Part shown: positions 1-8,082 of the stretch, piece by piece
How positions within the stretch are numbered: position 1 is the stretch's first letter
Layout: each line of letters begins with the position of its first letter
Assembly: GCA_900757485.1 (NCBI GenBank)
Contig: CAAEOA010000024.1
Span: forward strand, 1 to 24,208
Length of the DNA stretch: 24,208 nucleotides
From: Oscillospiraceae bacterium
GTDB taxonomy: Bacteria; Bacillota; Clostridia; Oscillospirales; Ruminococcaceae
Reading direction: 5' to 3'
Notes under the pieces: model-generated
Told to the model about the DNA's origin: nothing
Databases searched by the model: none
The model's input: only the letters and a program-made list of their open reading frames with translations
Program-made: the position numbers and the translations under genes

Positions 1-2107
1 TATTGTTCACCACTGTTTTAAATTCAAGCTGTGAAGAATCCTTTTTCAAGGTCACATCAGTGCAAATAGTAATTGCTTTTCTCTTGTCACTACGCCGGAG
101 CATACCTTGATCAACCCACTCGCTTCCGTGAGGCACATGAATATGAAGATCAGTGCAAATCTGCTCCGGAAGCTCCCAGGTATAAGTGATCCGATAGGTT
201 GCAGACAGCTCTCCGTTTGTAATCAACGCGATTTCCGGACGTTGCGTTAATGAGGTCGTCAGTCCCGATTCATAAGCCGGATCAAAACGAAGCGGTCCTC
301 CTTTATCCGAACAATCCTCGAAATAATGCAGCTTATCAAAAACACGTCCGGATATTTTGTCAGTTACCCGCAAAGTCCCATTATCTGCGATTTCAACATA
401 CAGTTTGCTGTTCTCCATCGTCATGACACCATCGGCAATGGGATTTACTACTGCCTGTTTTAACTTGTGAGGAGTAACGGTCAGTAACTTATATCCGTTA
501 GAAGGAATATTTTTGGCTTCTATTGCGATATGACAGCGGGTGGTTTCGTATCCGATAACATTTCCGAATTTCAGGTAGCCGAATACAGTATCGTCATCCA
601 GTGAAAGGATTTGACAAGGTACGGTATTTCCTTCATTGTCGGTAACCTGAAGATAAAAATCACGTCGATTGCTTCCGCTCCACCTCATATTCCAATCTTT
701 TGGAATATCTACCAGACAATGCACAATTTCATCCCGTTGTTTAAAGCGTGAGTTCGCGATGACAAGCCCGATTTGATTTTTCTGTAAAGCGGAGCAATCA
801 ATGGAGCCCACTAACTTCATTAATCCGTTCTTTACAACGGTTTCTCCGATATCACAGACCTGAGCAAACCGTTCATTCATCGTTTCTGTGACACGATCTA
901 CATGGCATCCTCCGATGCCGTCATGCTGTTGATTTTTCAGTAATTCTTTCCAAGCCTTCCGAAGAGAGATTGATGGATATTCATTGCCTTGCGCCATGCC
1001 CCAAACCGCTGCAGGTTCTGCCCAGCCTGAAAGCAAAGATTCACATTTGGAATTGATAACCTTCACCGGCATTCTGGCAGAAAACACCCCGTTATATAAA
1101 GGTCCAAAGGCATCTCCGACCCGCTCCACTTCCATCATTTCTCCGTCAAGAACCGGCAGTGTTTTGTCAATATTTCGTTCTGCCAGCTTTGCTTTAACTG
1201 TTGCAATATAATCTTCCAGACTGCTTATCTGAATATGACCGCAATGAATTCGTTCATTTAACCGTTGAACCAGTTCTGTAACAATCGGATCAGGATTCTC
1301 TTGGTCAAAGCCCTGTAAAAACAGCAGATCTTCTAAAGAAGATTTATCTTTGACCGTATCAATGAGCTTGTATAATCCTGCTTCTGCGGCATCCAGATCC
1401 CGAGCACAGAATTGGTTATACACCTGATGATTTACCATGTCGAAATGATCATCGCTGATATGAGACAAATAAGCGTCTCCTAAATTATTCCTACCGATGC
1501 TGTGATTATCTCCACTGACGCTGTTTCCGCCAAGAATATAAGGCAGATATACAAAACGCCAAAAATTAAGTCTGTGATAAGCTCCAAATGTAATTCCAAG
1601 CACTTCTGTACCATCGGGTGCCTGCCATTTAAACTCAAGCGTATCGAGCTTAGACTGGTCAATTCCGCGATAAAAGATGATGGTATCCATTCCAAATTGG
1701 CTATAAATCTGGGGTAATTGGGAAACCTGACCCCAACTGAAAATATTATATCCCGCCTTCATTACTTTACCAAGTTGTTCAGATAAATGATGTCCCATTA
1801 AAAGATTTCGGACCAATGCCTCTCCGCTTACTAAAAACTCTGCCGGCAGTGTATACCATGGACCTGTCAGAATCCTACCGTCCGCAACCAATTTTTTTAA
1901 CTCTTCGGTCCGTTCCGGTCTAATATCCAGGTAATCATCCAACATGGAAACCTGACTGTCTGTATGAAAGTAGGCAAATTCCGGATCCTTATTCATAATG
2001 TTAATTAGATCATCAACTGCCTCAGCCAGACGAAACTGGGTTTCGGAAAAAGACCAGCGATATTCCCGGTCCCAATGGGTATTGATGATTAAATGCATAT
2101 TGTGCAA
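1..2107 (-). CDS. Glycoside hydrolase family 38 (alpha-mannosidase-like), 3' end outside window
   Basis: This open frame leaves the left edge with about 702 codons visible; GH38 proteins usually have 850-1050, so the C-terminal beta domain is missing. It has no signal peptide and is probably cytoplasmic. Family signatures are clear: THWDREYRW near residue 10, GPWYTLPAEFLVSGE near 82-96, SQLPQIY near 129, and NQQHDGIGGCHVD near 392. In GH38 the first His and Asp, a central Asp and a late His bind the catalytic metal. Here the two N-terminal ligands and the late His (about 395) are present. The central motif, normally GYxPDxFG, reads GYNIFSWG, placing Phe123 where the nucleophile/metal-ligand Asp is expected. 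LPDEF is also LPAEF. The start is chosen as TTG at 2107, with GGAGG eight bases upstream; the ATG at 2098 lies 17 bases from it. It follows the 990-residue gene by 34 bases, so it is likely co-transcribed. Family membership is firm; activity and specificity are uncertain. Confidence 0.88.
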   Translation of the reverse strand, partial: MHNMHLIINTHWDREYRWSFSETQFRLAEAVDDLINIMNKDPEFAYFHTDSQVSMLDDYLDIRPERTEELKKLVADGRILTGPWYTLPAEFLVSGEALVRNLLMGHHLSEQLGKVMKAGYNIFSWGQVSQLPQIYSQFGMDTIIFYRGIDQSKLDTLEFKWQAPDGTEVLGITFGAYHRLNFWRFVYLPYILGGNSVSGDNHSIGRNNLGDAYLSHISDDHFDMVNHQVYNQFCARDLDAAEAGLYKLIDTVKDKSSLEDLLFLQGFDQENPDPIVTELVQRLNERIHCGHIQISSLEDYIATVKAKLAERNIDKTLPVLDGEMMEVERVGDAFGPLYNGVFSARMPVKVINSKCESLLSGWAEPAAVWGMAQGNEYPSISLRKAWKELLKNQQHDGIGGCHVDRVTETMNERFAQVCDIGETVVKNGLMKLVGSIDCSALQKNQIGLVIANSRFKQRDEIVHCLVDIPKDWNMRWSGSNRRDFYLQVTDNEGNTVPCQILSLDDDTVFGYLKFGNVIGYETTRCHIAIEAKNIPSNGYKLLTVTPHKLKQAVVNPIADGVMTMENSKLYVEIADNGTLRVTDKISGRVFDKLHYFEDCSDKGGPLRFDPAYESGLTTSLTQRPEIALITNGELSATYRITYTWELPEQICTDLHIHVPHGSEWVDQGMLRRSDKRKAITICTDVTLKKDSSQLEFKTVVNN

Positions 2108-2114
2108 AACAGAT

Positions 2115-2120
2115 TCCTCC
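2115..2120 (-). promoter_or_regulatory. Ribosome binding site deciding a TTG start for the GH38 gene
   Basis: On the minus strand GGAGGA is followed by a TTG codon eight bases after the GGAGG core. The first in-frame ATG is nine bases further on, which is too far for normal spacing. This favours TTG initiation at 2107 and adds three residues before the first ATG-encoded methionine. Confidence 0.6.
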
Positions 2121-2141
2121 TCGTGTCCGTTTGTATAATTG

Positions 2142-5114
2142 TTACTGGGATGAAATGGAAATTGCTCTTTCCATCCGACCATTAGTTTGATACGGACAAT
2201 AGCGTACAATAACTCTTTGACTCGGTTCCAACCCTAAACCTTCTTTTCCGCAGCAAAGTGAGTCGCCTGCAGAGGCTCCGGAATATTGCAATGCGCATTC
2301 TCTTCCGATTTCAAAACTTCGTACCTGACCGTCATCAGTTAAAAGTGTGATAAAGGAATTATGGGATGCACAAACAAATTCCATTGGTGTAACCGATAAA
2401 ATCTCACCTCGGCATTCCCCTCTGGTAAAGCGTAAAACAGTCGCAATACCGTCGCTTAATTCCGCTTCCAGCATGTCACCGCCTGCAATTTCATCTCTGC
2501 TTGCCGGTAAAAATTCCTTGCTTTTTTCATGTTTCAACCAAATTTCTGCGTTTTCACCTATTTCCAGTGTAAATTGGGATTGATATCGAAAGGCTGGCAT
2601 ATCCTGTGATTGCACAACAGCGCTATTCCCGTCCCAATGCTTAAACTGCCCGACAAAGCCTTCCGGAAAATCATTCTTTTTCTGAAGCTGTAAGGAAACC
2701 ACAGATTGTTCTCCCCTGGTTAATATCCAACGGTTGATTCCTGCAGCACAAACACTGAGCCCGGATTGTCCGCAGATGGTCACCATTGTTCCTGGATTTC
2801 CTTCAGCGGTCACTGTCAACATATGCTCCTCTGACGAGACAGTAAGATAAACAGGTGCGGTTGTTGTAACAGTGAATGGGTATTTCCCGAGTTTTCCTTC
2901 CTCGCAGATATAAAAACGTGCTGTCATATTCTCTGACAAATAATGTTTCATTTGTTCGTAAGCCAATAGATATTGTTCCGACTCAAGCAACGCCTTTACC
3001 TTTTCTTCCATCCAAGGATATTTTTCAATTAATTTATCACATTCTCTGCGATAAATTACCATTCTGGAAAGCGCTCGTTTTTCATCATAAGTAAACCGGA
3101 ATCCATCTGCATGTCCCGCGTGTTTTTCATACGGCGCTAATACACGGATACTCCATATGTAGTTTAACTGTGCCCAATCCTCATCAAAACTATTGCTGGT
3201 AATTTCAATTTTGAGATATAAGTCATTCGTAGGGTCAAATTCTCCGATGGGAAGATCTGTTAATATAACATCATCGGTATTATCATGCTGAGGCAACGCA
3301 TATTCCCATATGAATGATTCCGGGGTTTTCCCAACAGATATGGTAATACCACCGTTTTTGGGTTTGACAAATCCCATTAGTTCCAGTCTTGCCCCATGCG
3401 GATAATCCTTTATTTTTCCGACATTAAGAGTAATACTGCCTTTTCCCGGTTTTACCGGCTGCAATACCTTGCGCTGACGATAAGGACGAATGGCAACCCC
3501 TTCATTTTTAATCAATCCGGGAGCGTCTGCCTCATCAAAGAACACATCATAAGTATAAACAGGATAAGCATAGTCAGGGTCGGTAAATAATGTATTGCCC
3601 GCCTCTCCGATTTCCCTGATTTCTTTAGGGTCATCCGGATAATAATTAAAAATCATTCCGGCCTCTGAGCCATACATATAGTACATATGTAAAAAGGTGT
3701 GATCATTTGGATAACAACAGCGCTCCGCATTAATTTCCGCAAGCTTACCAAATTGAATGGCATAATCCATAATCCGCAGATCACCCCATAAACAACCTTC
3801 CAAACCAAGCTTCGCGTCATTGGTAACGTGAGTTTCCCATTGGGGATATTTAAAATGAAAATAAGGATAACAAGGTGTCGGGAAAATATGAGTATAAATT
3901 TGTTCCGAAAGATTCCGATTGCTGTAAGCCACGCCTTCCTTTGAAACAAACGCATATTCCTGATCTGCACCGTTTTTTAATGCGGCGGAAATTCCGCAAA
4001 TATAATCATTTAAATTTTTTAGCATCCAGAGCCGTTGCTGTTCGGTAATGCTTCCGCCGGTTCGCAATGAGACACCGTCTTTTATCGCCGCATGATGTGC
4101 GTCCAGACTGAAATCGCCGCCGGAGTCCGGACTGTCGGAATAAGCAAAATTTGCCCAGTAAGTCGGTTCATTATCAATAAACAAGCTTACCTTCGGCATG
4201 TTCTCAGCGTTTTGATACCGTTCAACCAGCAATCTCTGTAAAATATCGACTGCAATCCCTGCGCGAAGATTTCTTACCTTGTTCAAGGTTTCGTTATTCA
4301 TGGTATACCATGGTGTATTTGACCACATATTCGGAACCGAAAGGCTGTATTTCTTTGACAGGGGATCATAAATCACCTGATTATATTCCACATCGGTAAA
4401 ATAACCGCCTTTTCCATCCGGACCATCCGGTGTGCCGCCCCACCAAGTATTATAGTCAAGAAACAGTTCTGTATCGGTTTTTTCTACAATGGTCAAAAGA
4501 TAGGACAGCATTTCTTTTAATTGTCTATCTGACCGGTTCATATAAAAAATATCAAATCCAAGCATGAGAGAAAACATCGTAGGATTACCAAAATCCGCCT
4601 TTATTTTTTCTACCTCAGCAATATCTTTCTCCATATCGTGCCAACAAAAACGAGGGGAAAAGAAACCAACGCTCATTTGCTCTTTGGAAGACGAGAATGT
4701 AATATTTCCGTCATGCAGTACGACCGAAGCAATCCTTACCGTTCCTTTTCGGCATACCACCCGCAGCACCGGTACATTGTTCTCTGAAGCAAGCTCAGAA
4801 GGAATTCTGATAAATACGCTTGCAGGCGCATTGGCAATCGGCTCATAGGTTCTGAAATATATGGGAATTTCTCCAATATAAACCTCATATGCAAAACCAA
4901 CATCATTCCGCTGGTGCAGCTCGGTAATTTCAATGATTCCCGCCAAGCAAGAAACCGGGAAAGAAAAGCAAGCGGTATCTCCATTTTCAGTCAGCAGCAA
5001 TGCTTTCTCTTCATAACACAATGCCCCTGCTTTTATCTGAACATTTTCAATTTTAAGAGAATGATTCATTTTAGCAGCCTGCACTGCATCTATTATCTTT
5101 GGAATTTCCATCAT
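2142..5114 (-). CDS. Unassigned large protein, probable (beta/alpha)8 glycoside hydrolase with beta-sandwich modules
   Basis: The protein has 990 residues and no signal peptide, so it is probably cytoplasmic. I do not recognise a named family. Residues 1-140 look like a beta-sandwich. Residues 145-520 look like a TIM barrel rich in aromatics (NTWWGG about 222, NMWSNTPWY about 262). FIDNEPTYW (about 312-320) resembles the Asn-Glu acid/base motif at strand 4 of clan GH-A enzymes, and GLEGCLWGD (about 437-445) could hold a second carboxylate; both are inferences. Residues 556-660 form a beta-sandwich matching the repeats of the surface protein at 20287-24208. The tail (740-990) is beta-rich. The start MM is preceded by AAAGGA at five to eight bases. 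It lies between the anchored CBM gene (47 bases upstream) and the GH38 gene (34 bases downstream), so a role in intracellular breakdown of the imported glycan is likely. Glycan hydrolase is the best guess; substrate unknown. Confidence 0.55.
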   Translation of the reverse strand: MMEIPKIIDAVQAAKMNHSLKIENVQIKAGALCYEEKALLLTENGDTACFSFPVSCLAGIIEITELHQRNDVGFAYEVYIGEIPIYFRTYEPIANAPASVFIRIPSELASENNVPVLRVVCRKGTVRIASVVLHDGNITFSSSKEQMSVGFFSPRFCWHDMEKDIAEVEKIKADFGNPTMFSLMLGFDIFYMNRSDRQLKEMLSYLLTIVEKTDTELFLDYNTWWGGTPDGPDGKGGYFTDVEYNQVIYDPLSKKYSLSVPNMWSNTPWYTMNNETLNKVRNLRAGIAVDILQRLLVERYQNAENMPKVSLFIDNEPTYWANFAYSDSPDSGGDFSLDAHHAAIKDGVSLRTGGSITEQQRLWMLKNLNDYICGISAALKNGADQEYAFVSKEGVAYSNRNLSEQIYTHIFPTPCYPYFHFKYPQWETHVTNDAKLGLEGCLWGDLRIMDYAIQFGKLAEINAERCCYPNDHTFLHMYYMYGSEAGMIFNYYPDDPKEIREIGEAGNTLFTDPDYAYPVYTYDVFFDEADAPGLIKNEGVAIRPYRQRKVLQPVKPGKGSITLNVGKIKDYPHGARLELMGFVKPKNGGITISVGKTPESFIWEYALPQHDNTDDVILTDLPIGEFDPTNDLYLKIEITSNSFDEDWAQLNYIWSIRVLAPYEKHAGHADGFRFTYDEKRALSRMVIYRRECDKLIEKYPWMEEKVKALLESEQYLLAYEQMKHYLSENMTARFYICEEGKLGKYPFTVTTTAPVYLTVSSEEHMLTVTAEGNPGTMVTICGQSGLSVCAAGINRWILTRGEQSVVSLQLQKKNDFPEGFVGQFKHWDGNSAVVQSQDMPAFRYQSQFTLEIGENAEIWLKHEKSKEFLPASRDEIAGGDMLEAELSDGIATVLRFTRGECRGEILSVTPMEFVCASHNSFITLLTDDGQVRSFEIGRECALQYSGASAGDSLCCGKEGLGLEPSQRVIVRYCPYQTNGRMERAISISSQ
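3135..3449 (-). other. Beta-sandwich module related to the surface-protein repeats
   Basis: Residues about 556-660 of the 990-residue protein run GSITLNV... LYLKIEI... DEDWAQLNYIWSIRVLA. The surface-protein repeats have the same order of landmarks: GSI(V/T)Y, a central TISV/VSIS strand followed by a tip, (F/L)Y(L/V)K(L/V/I) and DW..L..(V/I).V.A. Length (about 100 residues from GSI to the end) and spacing also agree. This is read by eye, not from an alignment. Confidence 0.6.
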
Positions 5115-5161
5115 AGCAGTCCTTTCCCGCCAAACGGTTTATTGTATTTTATATATCTTTT

Positions 5162-6028
5162 TTAGGATTTCTTCTTATTGATAAGAATTAATGCAACTAC
5201 GCCTCCGGCTACAATAAGAACAACAACCACAATAATAATAACAATGGGAACTATTGATTTTTCTTCTTGCTCATTCCCTGTCGTTATATCTGAAGATGTT
5301 GTTTCGGTGGCAGAGTTGATATTGGCTGTCGAAGAAACTTCTTGGCTCTCAACGGTTGAATTGTCTGCAACCGTACTTTCTGCTGACACTGTTTGCTCGC
5401 TGGATACATTTGCTGTTGTACTAGACGTATTTGCCGCAGTAGTCTTAGAGGATGTTGCGGTAGACGCAGCAGGAGCTTTCTGAGAGGAAGTGGTAGTATT
5501 ACCGCTTCCGGAAGCTTTTGTAAAGCTTACACCAAAAAGGCTACCGGTGTTGTTTTTCCACTTAATATAAACATCATGTACTCCTGCGGAAATTTTGCAA
5601 TTGGATGAAAAATTCATAGCAGCATCTTCAATCCAGTGGCCGGTATCCTCAATTTCAAAGGTAGCAGCCGGTGTACCGGTAACAGAATCAATATACAGTT
5701 CCATTGTACAAGGCAGCGGAGAATAATCAGTTACTAAAAACGAATAACGGATTGTTGCTTTGGAAGCACCGGTCGTTCCAAAGTCAATGCCACGGAACAC
5801 AACGTAATCTCCTGGCTCCGTATTTCCAATTCCGTAGCATTCGCCTTTTGCTGTATCTTCAGCCCATCCAATCTGTTTTTCTCCGCCCGCATCATGACAT
5901 TCGGTGCTCGGACCAGCTTTAATTTCGCCCGAAAATGCGCTTGTTGCGGCACTAACAGAAATGCTTGCACTGACACAAAGAGATAATGTTACAATAGTCG
6001 CCGATAAAATTGACAAAATCTTTTTCAT
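5162..6028 (-). CDS. Secreted membrane-anchored carbohydrate-binding protein (CBM6-like)
   Basis: This 288-residue protein has a Sec signal (MKKILSIL..., cleavage near ISVSA/A, residue 27). Next come a beta-sandwich at about 35-173, a Ser/Thr-rich linker at about 174-257, and a C-terminal membrane helix at 259-283 followed by KKKS. The beta-sandwich has the layout of CBM6/CBM35 modules: an acidic start, GDYVVFRGIDFG, then YSFL..., DTGHW and AGVHDVYIKW near the end. Four cysteines (about 44, 64, 107, 144) may pair. It should sit on the outer face and hold a polysaccharide or oligosaccharide near the transporters; the ligand is unknown. The start is ATG 6028, eight bases after GGAGG; an in-frame ATG ten codons upstream lies inside a perfect palindrome and has no good ribosome binding site. 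It lies between permease pair 2 and the intracellular enzymes. A purely structural surface role is the alternative. Confidence 0.75.
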   Translation of the reverse strand: MKKILSILSATIVTLSLCVSASISVSAATSAFSGEIKAGPSTECHDAGGEKQIGWAEDTAKGECYGIGNTEPGDYVVFRGIDFGTTGASKATIRYSFLVTDYSPLPCTMELYIDSVTGTPAATFEIEDTGHWIEDAAMNFSSNCKISAGVHDVYIKWKNNTGSLFGVSFTKASGSGNTTTSSQKAPAASTATSSKTTAANTSSTTANVSSEQTVSAESTVADNSTVESQEVSSTANINSATETTSSDITTGNEQEEKSIVPIVIIIVVVVLIVAGGVVALILINKKKS

Positions 6029-6049
6029 AATAATAACCTCCAATTTATT

Positions 6050-6067
6050 AATTCTCATATGAGAATT
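6050..6067. promoter_or_regulatory. Perfect 18-base palindrome, candidate operator
   Basis: AATTCTCATATGAGAATT is its own reverse complement over all 18 bases. It sits in the 55-base gap between the permease gene ending at 6084 and the CBM gene starting at 6028. It has no loop and no following T-run, so it is not a normal intrinsic terminator. A dimeric repressor site or an mRNA processing element are possible readings. Confidence 0.4.
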
Positions 6068-6083
6068 GTATGTAATAAAATGA

Positions 6084-7124
6084 CTACCCTACCAATCCGG
6101 TTCTTTCAATGCTTTCCACAAAATATCGCTGCGTAAACAGGTATGCGATCATCAAGGGGGCCATCACAAGAAGAATACCGGAATTGCGAAGAACAAGAAG
6201 AACGTTTTTATCGGTGAAATCATAAACGGAACTGTAAGAGGTCAAATCTCCATATAAGCGTCCGCTGCTGATATAACCGTTAAATGCCTGAAAAGCTTTC
6301 GTAACTGTTTTCAAGTCACTCAGGAAAAGGCCGGAATAATATGTATCATTCCACTGCCATACAAAAGAGAACAGAACAATCGTAGCAGTAACAGCCAATG
6401 CCCCCGGCATCATGATAGAAAAAAAGGTACGAAATGCATTTGCACCGTCCACCATTGCTGACTCTTCCGTTTCTCTCGGCATAGACCGAAATGCCTGACG
6501 GAAAATAAACACAAACAACCCGTTTCGCATTCCCATACAAGTTGCCGATAACAATATAAACGGCAGATAGGAATCCAATAAATTCGGGCCAGAACCTCCG
6601 GTAATTAACCCATATAACCCAAAAAAATCAAAGTTTTTAAAATGAAGATACAGCGGAATCATTAATTGCTGTGGTGGAATAATAATCGTGAAAACCACAA
6701 AAACAAAGAAAAGTCGCTTAAAGGGAAAATCAAATCTTGCAAAACCATATCCCGCCACCATACAGGATACAGTTTGAAACAACGTCACCAAAAGTGTCAA
6801 AAGGAAAGAATTGAAGAATGATTTCACATAATCCATTCCATCCCACGCAAATTTCAAATTTCCCAAAGTAAAATGTTTAGGAATCCAAATAACTGTATTA
6901 TCATAAATATCTGATTGGTGCATAAAGGATTTTGAAATCATCGTCAATACCGGATAGAGTATAACAAAGCAAAACCCAATGACAAAAACCGCCCGAATCA
7001 ATTTCCACAACCAGCTTTTGGACTCCCTGTCAATCTTTTGACGCAGATGAATGCTTTTCGGACTGTTGATACGCCCTTTTACTCTACGGCAGGATTCTTT
7101 CACCGCACCAAAGCTAAGGTCCAT
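6084..7124 (-). CDS. Sugar ABC transporter permease, MalG/LacG type (pair 2)
   Basis: This 346-residue integral membrane subunit belongs to a CUT1 carbohydrate importer. The cytoplasmic EAA loop that docks the ATPase is at about 219-240 (EESAMVDGANAF...IMMP), in the usual place before the last two helices. Hydrophobic segments lie near 42-62, 104-127, 137-160, 183-209, 242-256 and 313-330. It is longer than the usual 270-300 residues because of a basic cytoplasmic N-terminal tail of about 40 residues and an extra loop around 265-305. An AAGGAGA box lies eight bases before the ATG. The partner permease gene ends 39 bases upstream. No ATPase gene is nearby; in Firmicutes such importers often share one MsmX/MsmK-like ATPase. 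The transport role is firm; the substrate is not readable. Confidence 0.92.
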   Translation of the reverse strand: MDLSFGAVKESCRRVKGRINSPKSIHLRQKIDRESKSWLWKLIRAVFVIGFCFVILYPVLTMISKSFMHQSDIYDNTVIWIPKHFTLGNLKFAWDGMDYVKSFFNSFLLTLLVTLFQTVSCMVAGYGFARFDFPFKRLFFVFVVFTIIIPPQQLMIPLYLHFKNFDFFGLYGLITGGSGPNLLDSYLPFILLSATCMGMRNGLFVFIFRQAFRSMPRETEESAMVDGANAFRTFFSIMMPGALAVTATIVLFSFVWQWNDTYYSGLFLSDLKTVTKAFQAFNGYISSGRLYGDLTSYSSVYDFTDKNVLLVLRNSGILLVMAPLMIAYLFTQRYFVESIERTGLVG

Positions 7125-7163
7125 GAGGGGAATCTCCTTTCCAAATACAGAATACGAATTAAA

Positions 7164-8081
7164 TTAAGTGTAATAAAATGTTCTGCGGGAAATGATCCAA
7201 GCAACAATCCCCATAATGACCGATAAGATCAAAAAGTAGATCCAACTCATTGCGCTTGACAAACCGAAATCAAAGCTGCCGAACGCCAAATCATAAGCAT
7301 ATTCCATAACACCGTTTGTTGTCGCGGTAAAACTGTCCACAATAGAATACACTACATTTACGAGAATCATTGGAGTCATCATCGGAAAGGTAATTTTCCA
7401 AAATGCTTCCCACCCTGTGGCACCCTCAATATTGCTTGCCTCATACAATGCAGGAGAAATAGAATTCAGTCCTGCAAGGAAAATAAAGATTTGGATGCCT
7501 GAATTTGTAATAATAGAGTAAATCTGATTAATCGGCCCTGTCAGGTATTCAATCCATTGAGCAGGCAATCCGATTTCCGTCAAATAGCCGGTTAAATTAC
7601 TACTGGAAAAAACCGAGAGCATACCGGTAGAAGCTTCCATCGCAGCATCCACTGTTGAAGTTGTAACCTGTCCGAAATTTGACTGCAAGTCAACAAACAA
7701 TCCGGATGACATTATAATCGGCAAAAAGAAAATTGCTTTTACGATTGCTGTACCTCTAAATTTCTGTTTTAACAGCAAAGCAACAAAGAAGCTGAACACT
7801 ACAATAATCGGAACATTAGATACCAAATTGACAATCGAGTTTAGCAGTAATTCCGGATACTTGCCGTCTTTTGTTAAAGCAGTCATAAAGTTTTGAATTC
7901 CTAAAAAGTTCAGTGTATAACCGGCTTCTCCAACCGTCACTTTATTAAAGCAAAAAGTAACAGATAGAACAATAGGCGTCAGGAAAAAGAACAAAAATCC
8001 AACCATCCAAGGCAGAATAAAAAGATAACCGTTTACCATTCTGCGTTTTTTCAAAGTCATACCTTTATTCTTGCTTTTCAT
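7164..8081 (-). CDS. Sugar ABC transporter permease, MalF/UgpA type (pair 2)
   Basis: This 305-residue CUT1 permease starts with a basic tail, followed by helix 1 at about 17-41 (YLFILPWMVGFLFFFLTP, typical of this subunit). The EAA loop is at about 213-233 (YEASNIEGATGW...ITFP), and the last helix at 280-298 precedes RRTFYYT. Residues 130-185 form a larger than usual extracytoplasmic loop with Ser/Thr-rich sequence. An AAAGGAGGG box lies inside the last codons of the upstream DUF5696 gene. The two genes are one base apart, so they should be translationally linked. With the MalG-type neighbour it forms the pore of a second importer. No solute-binding protein gene lies beside this pair, so its binding partner must be one of the two at 14823-19160, the DUF5696 lipoprotein, or a protein encoded elsewhere. 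Confidence 0.92.
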   Translation of the reverse strand: MKSKNKGMTLKKRRMVNGYLFILPWMVGFLFFFLTPIVLSVTFCFNKVTVGEAGYTLNFLGIQNFMTALTKDGKYPELLLNSIVNLVSNVPIIVVFSFFVALLLKQKFRGTAIVKAIFFLPIIMSSGLFVDLQSNFGQVTTSTVDAAMEASTGMLSVFSSSNLTGYLTEIGLPAQWIEYLTGPINQIYSIITNSGIQIFIFLAGLNSISPALYEASNIEGATGWEAFWKITFPMMTPMILVNVVYSIVDSFTATTNGVMEYAYDLAFGSFDFGLSSAMSWIYFLILSVIMGIVAWIISRRTFYYT

Positions 8082-8082
8082 T

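Noticed and set aside
984..1211. Short plus-strand open frames inside the GH38 region and elsewhere
   Set aside because: They overlap well-supported minus-strand genes, lack ribosome binding sites and show no recognisable domains.
5178..5483. 101-residue plus-strand open frame opposite the anchored CBM gene
   Set aside because: Its Val/Ala/Thr-rich composition is the antisense image of the Ser/Thr linker and membrane helix codons of the real gene.
6029..6058. Ten-codon N-terminal extension of the anchored CBM protein
   Set aside because: It would put non-signal sequence before a standard MKK signal peptide, and the GGAGG box fits the downstream ATG.
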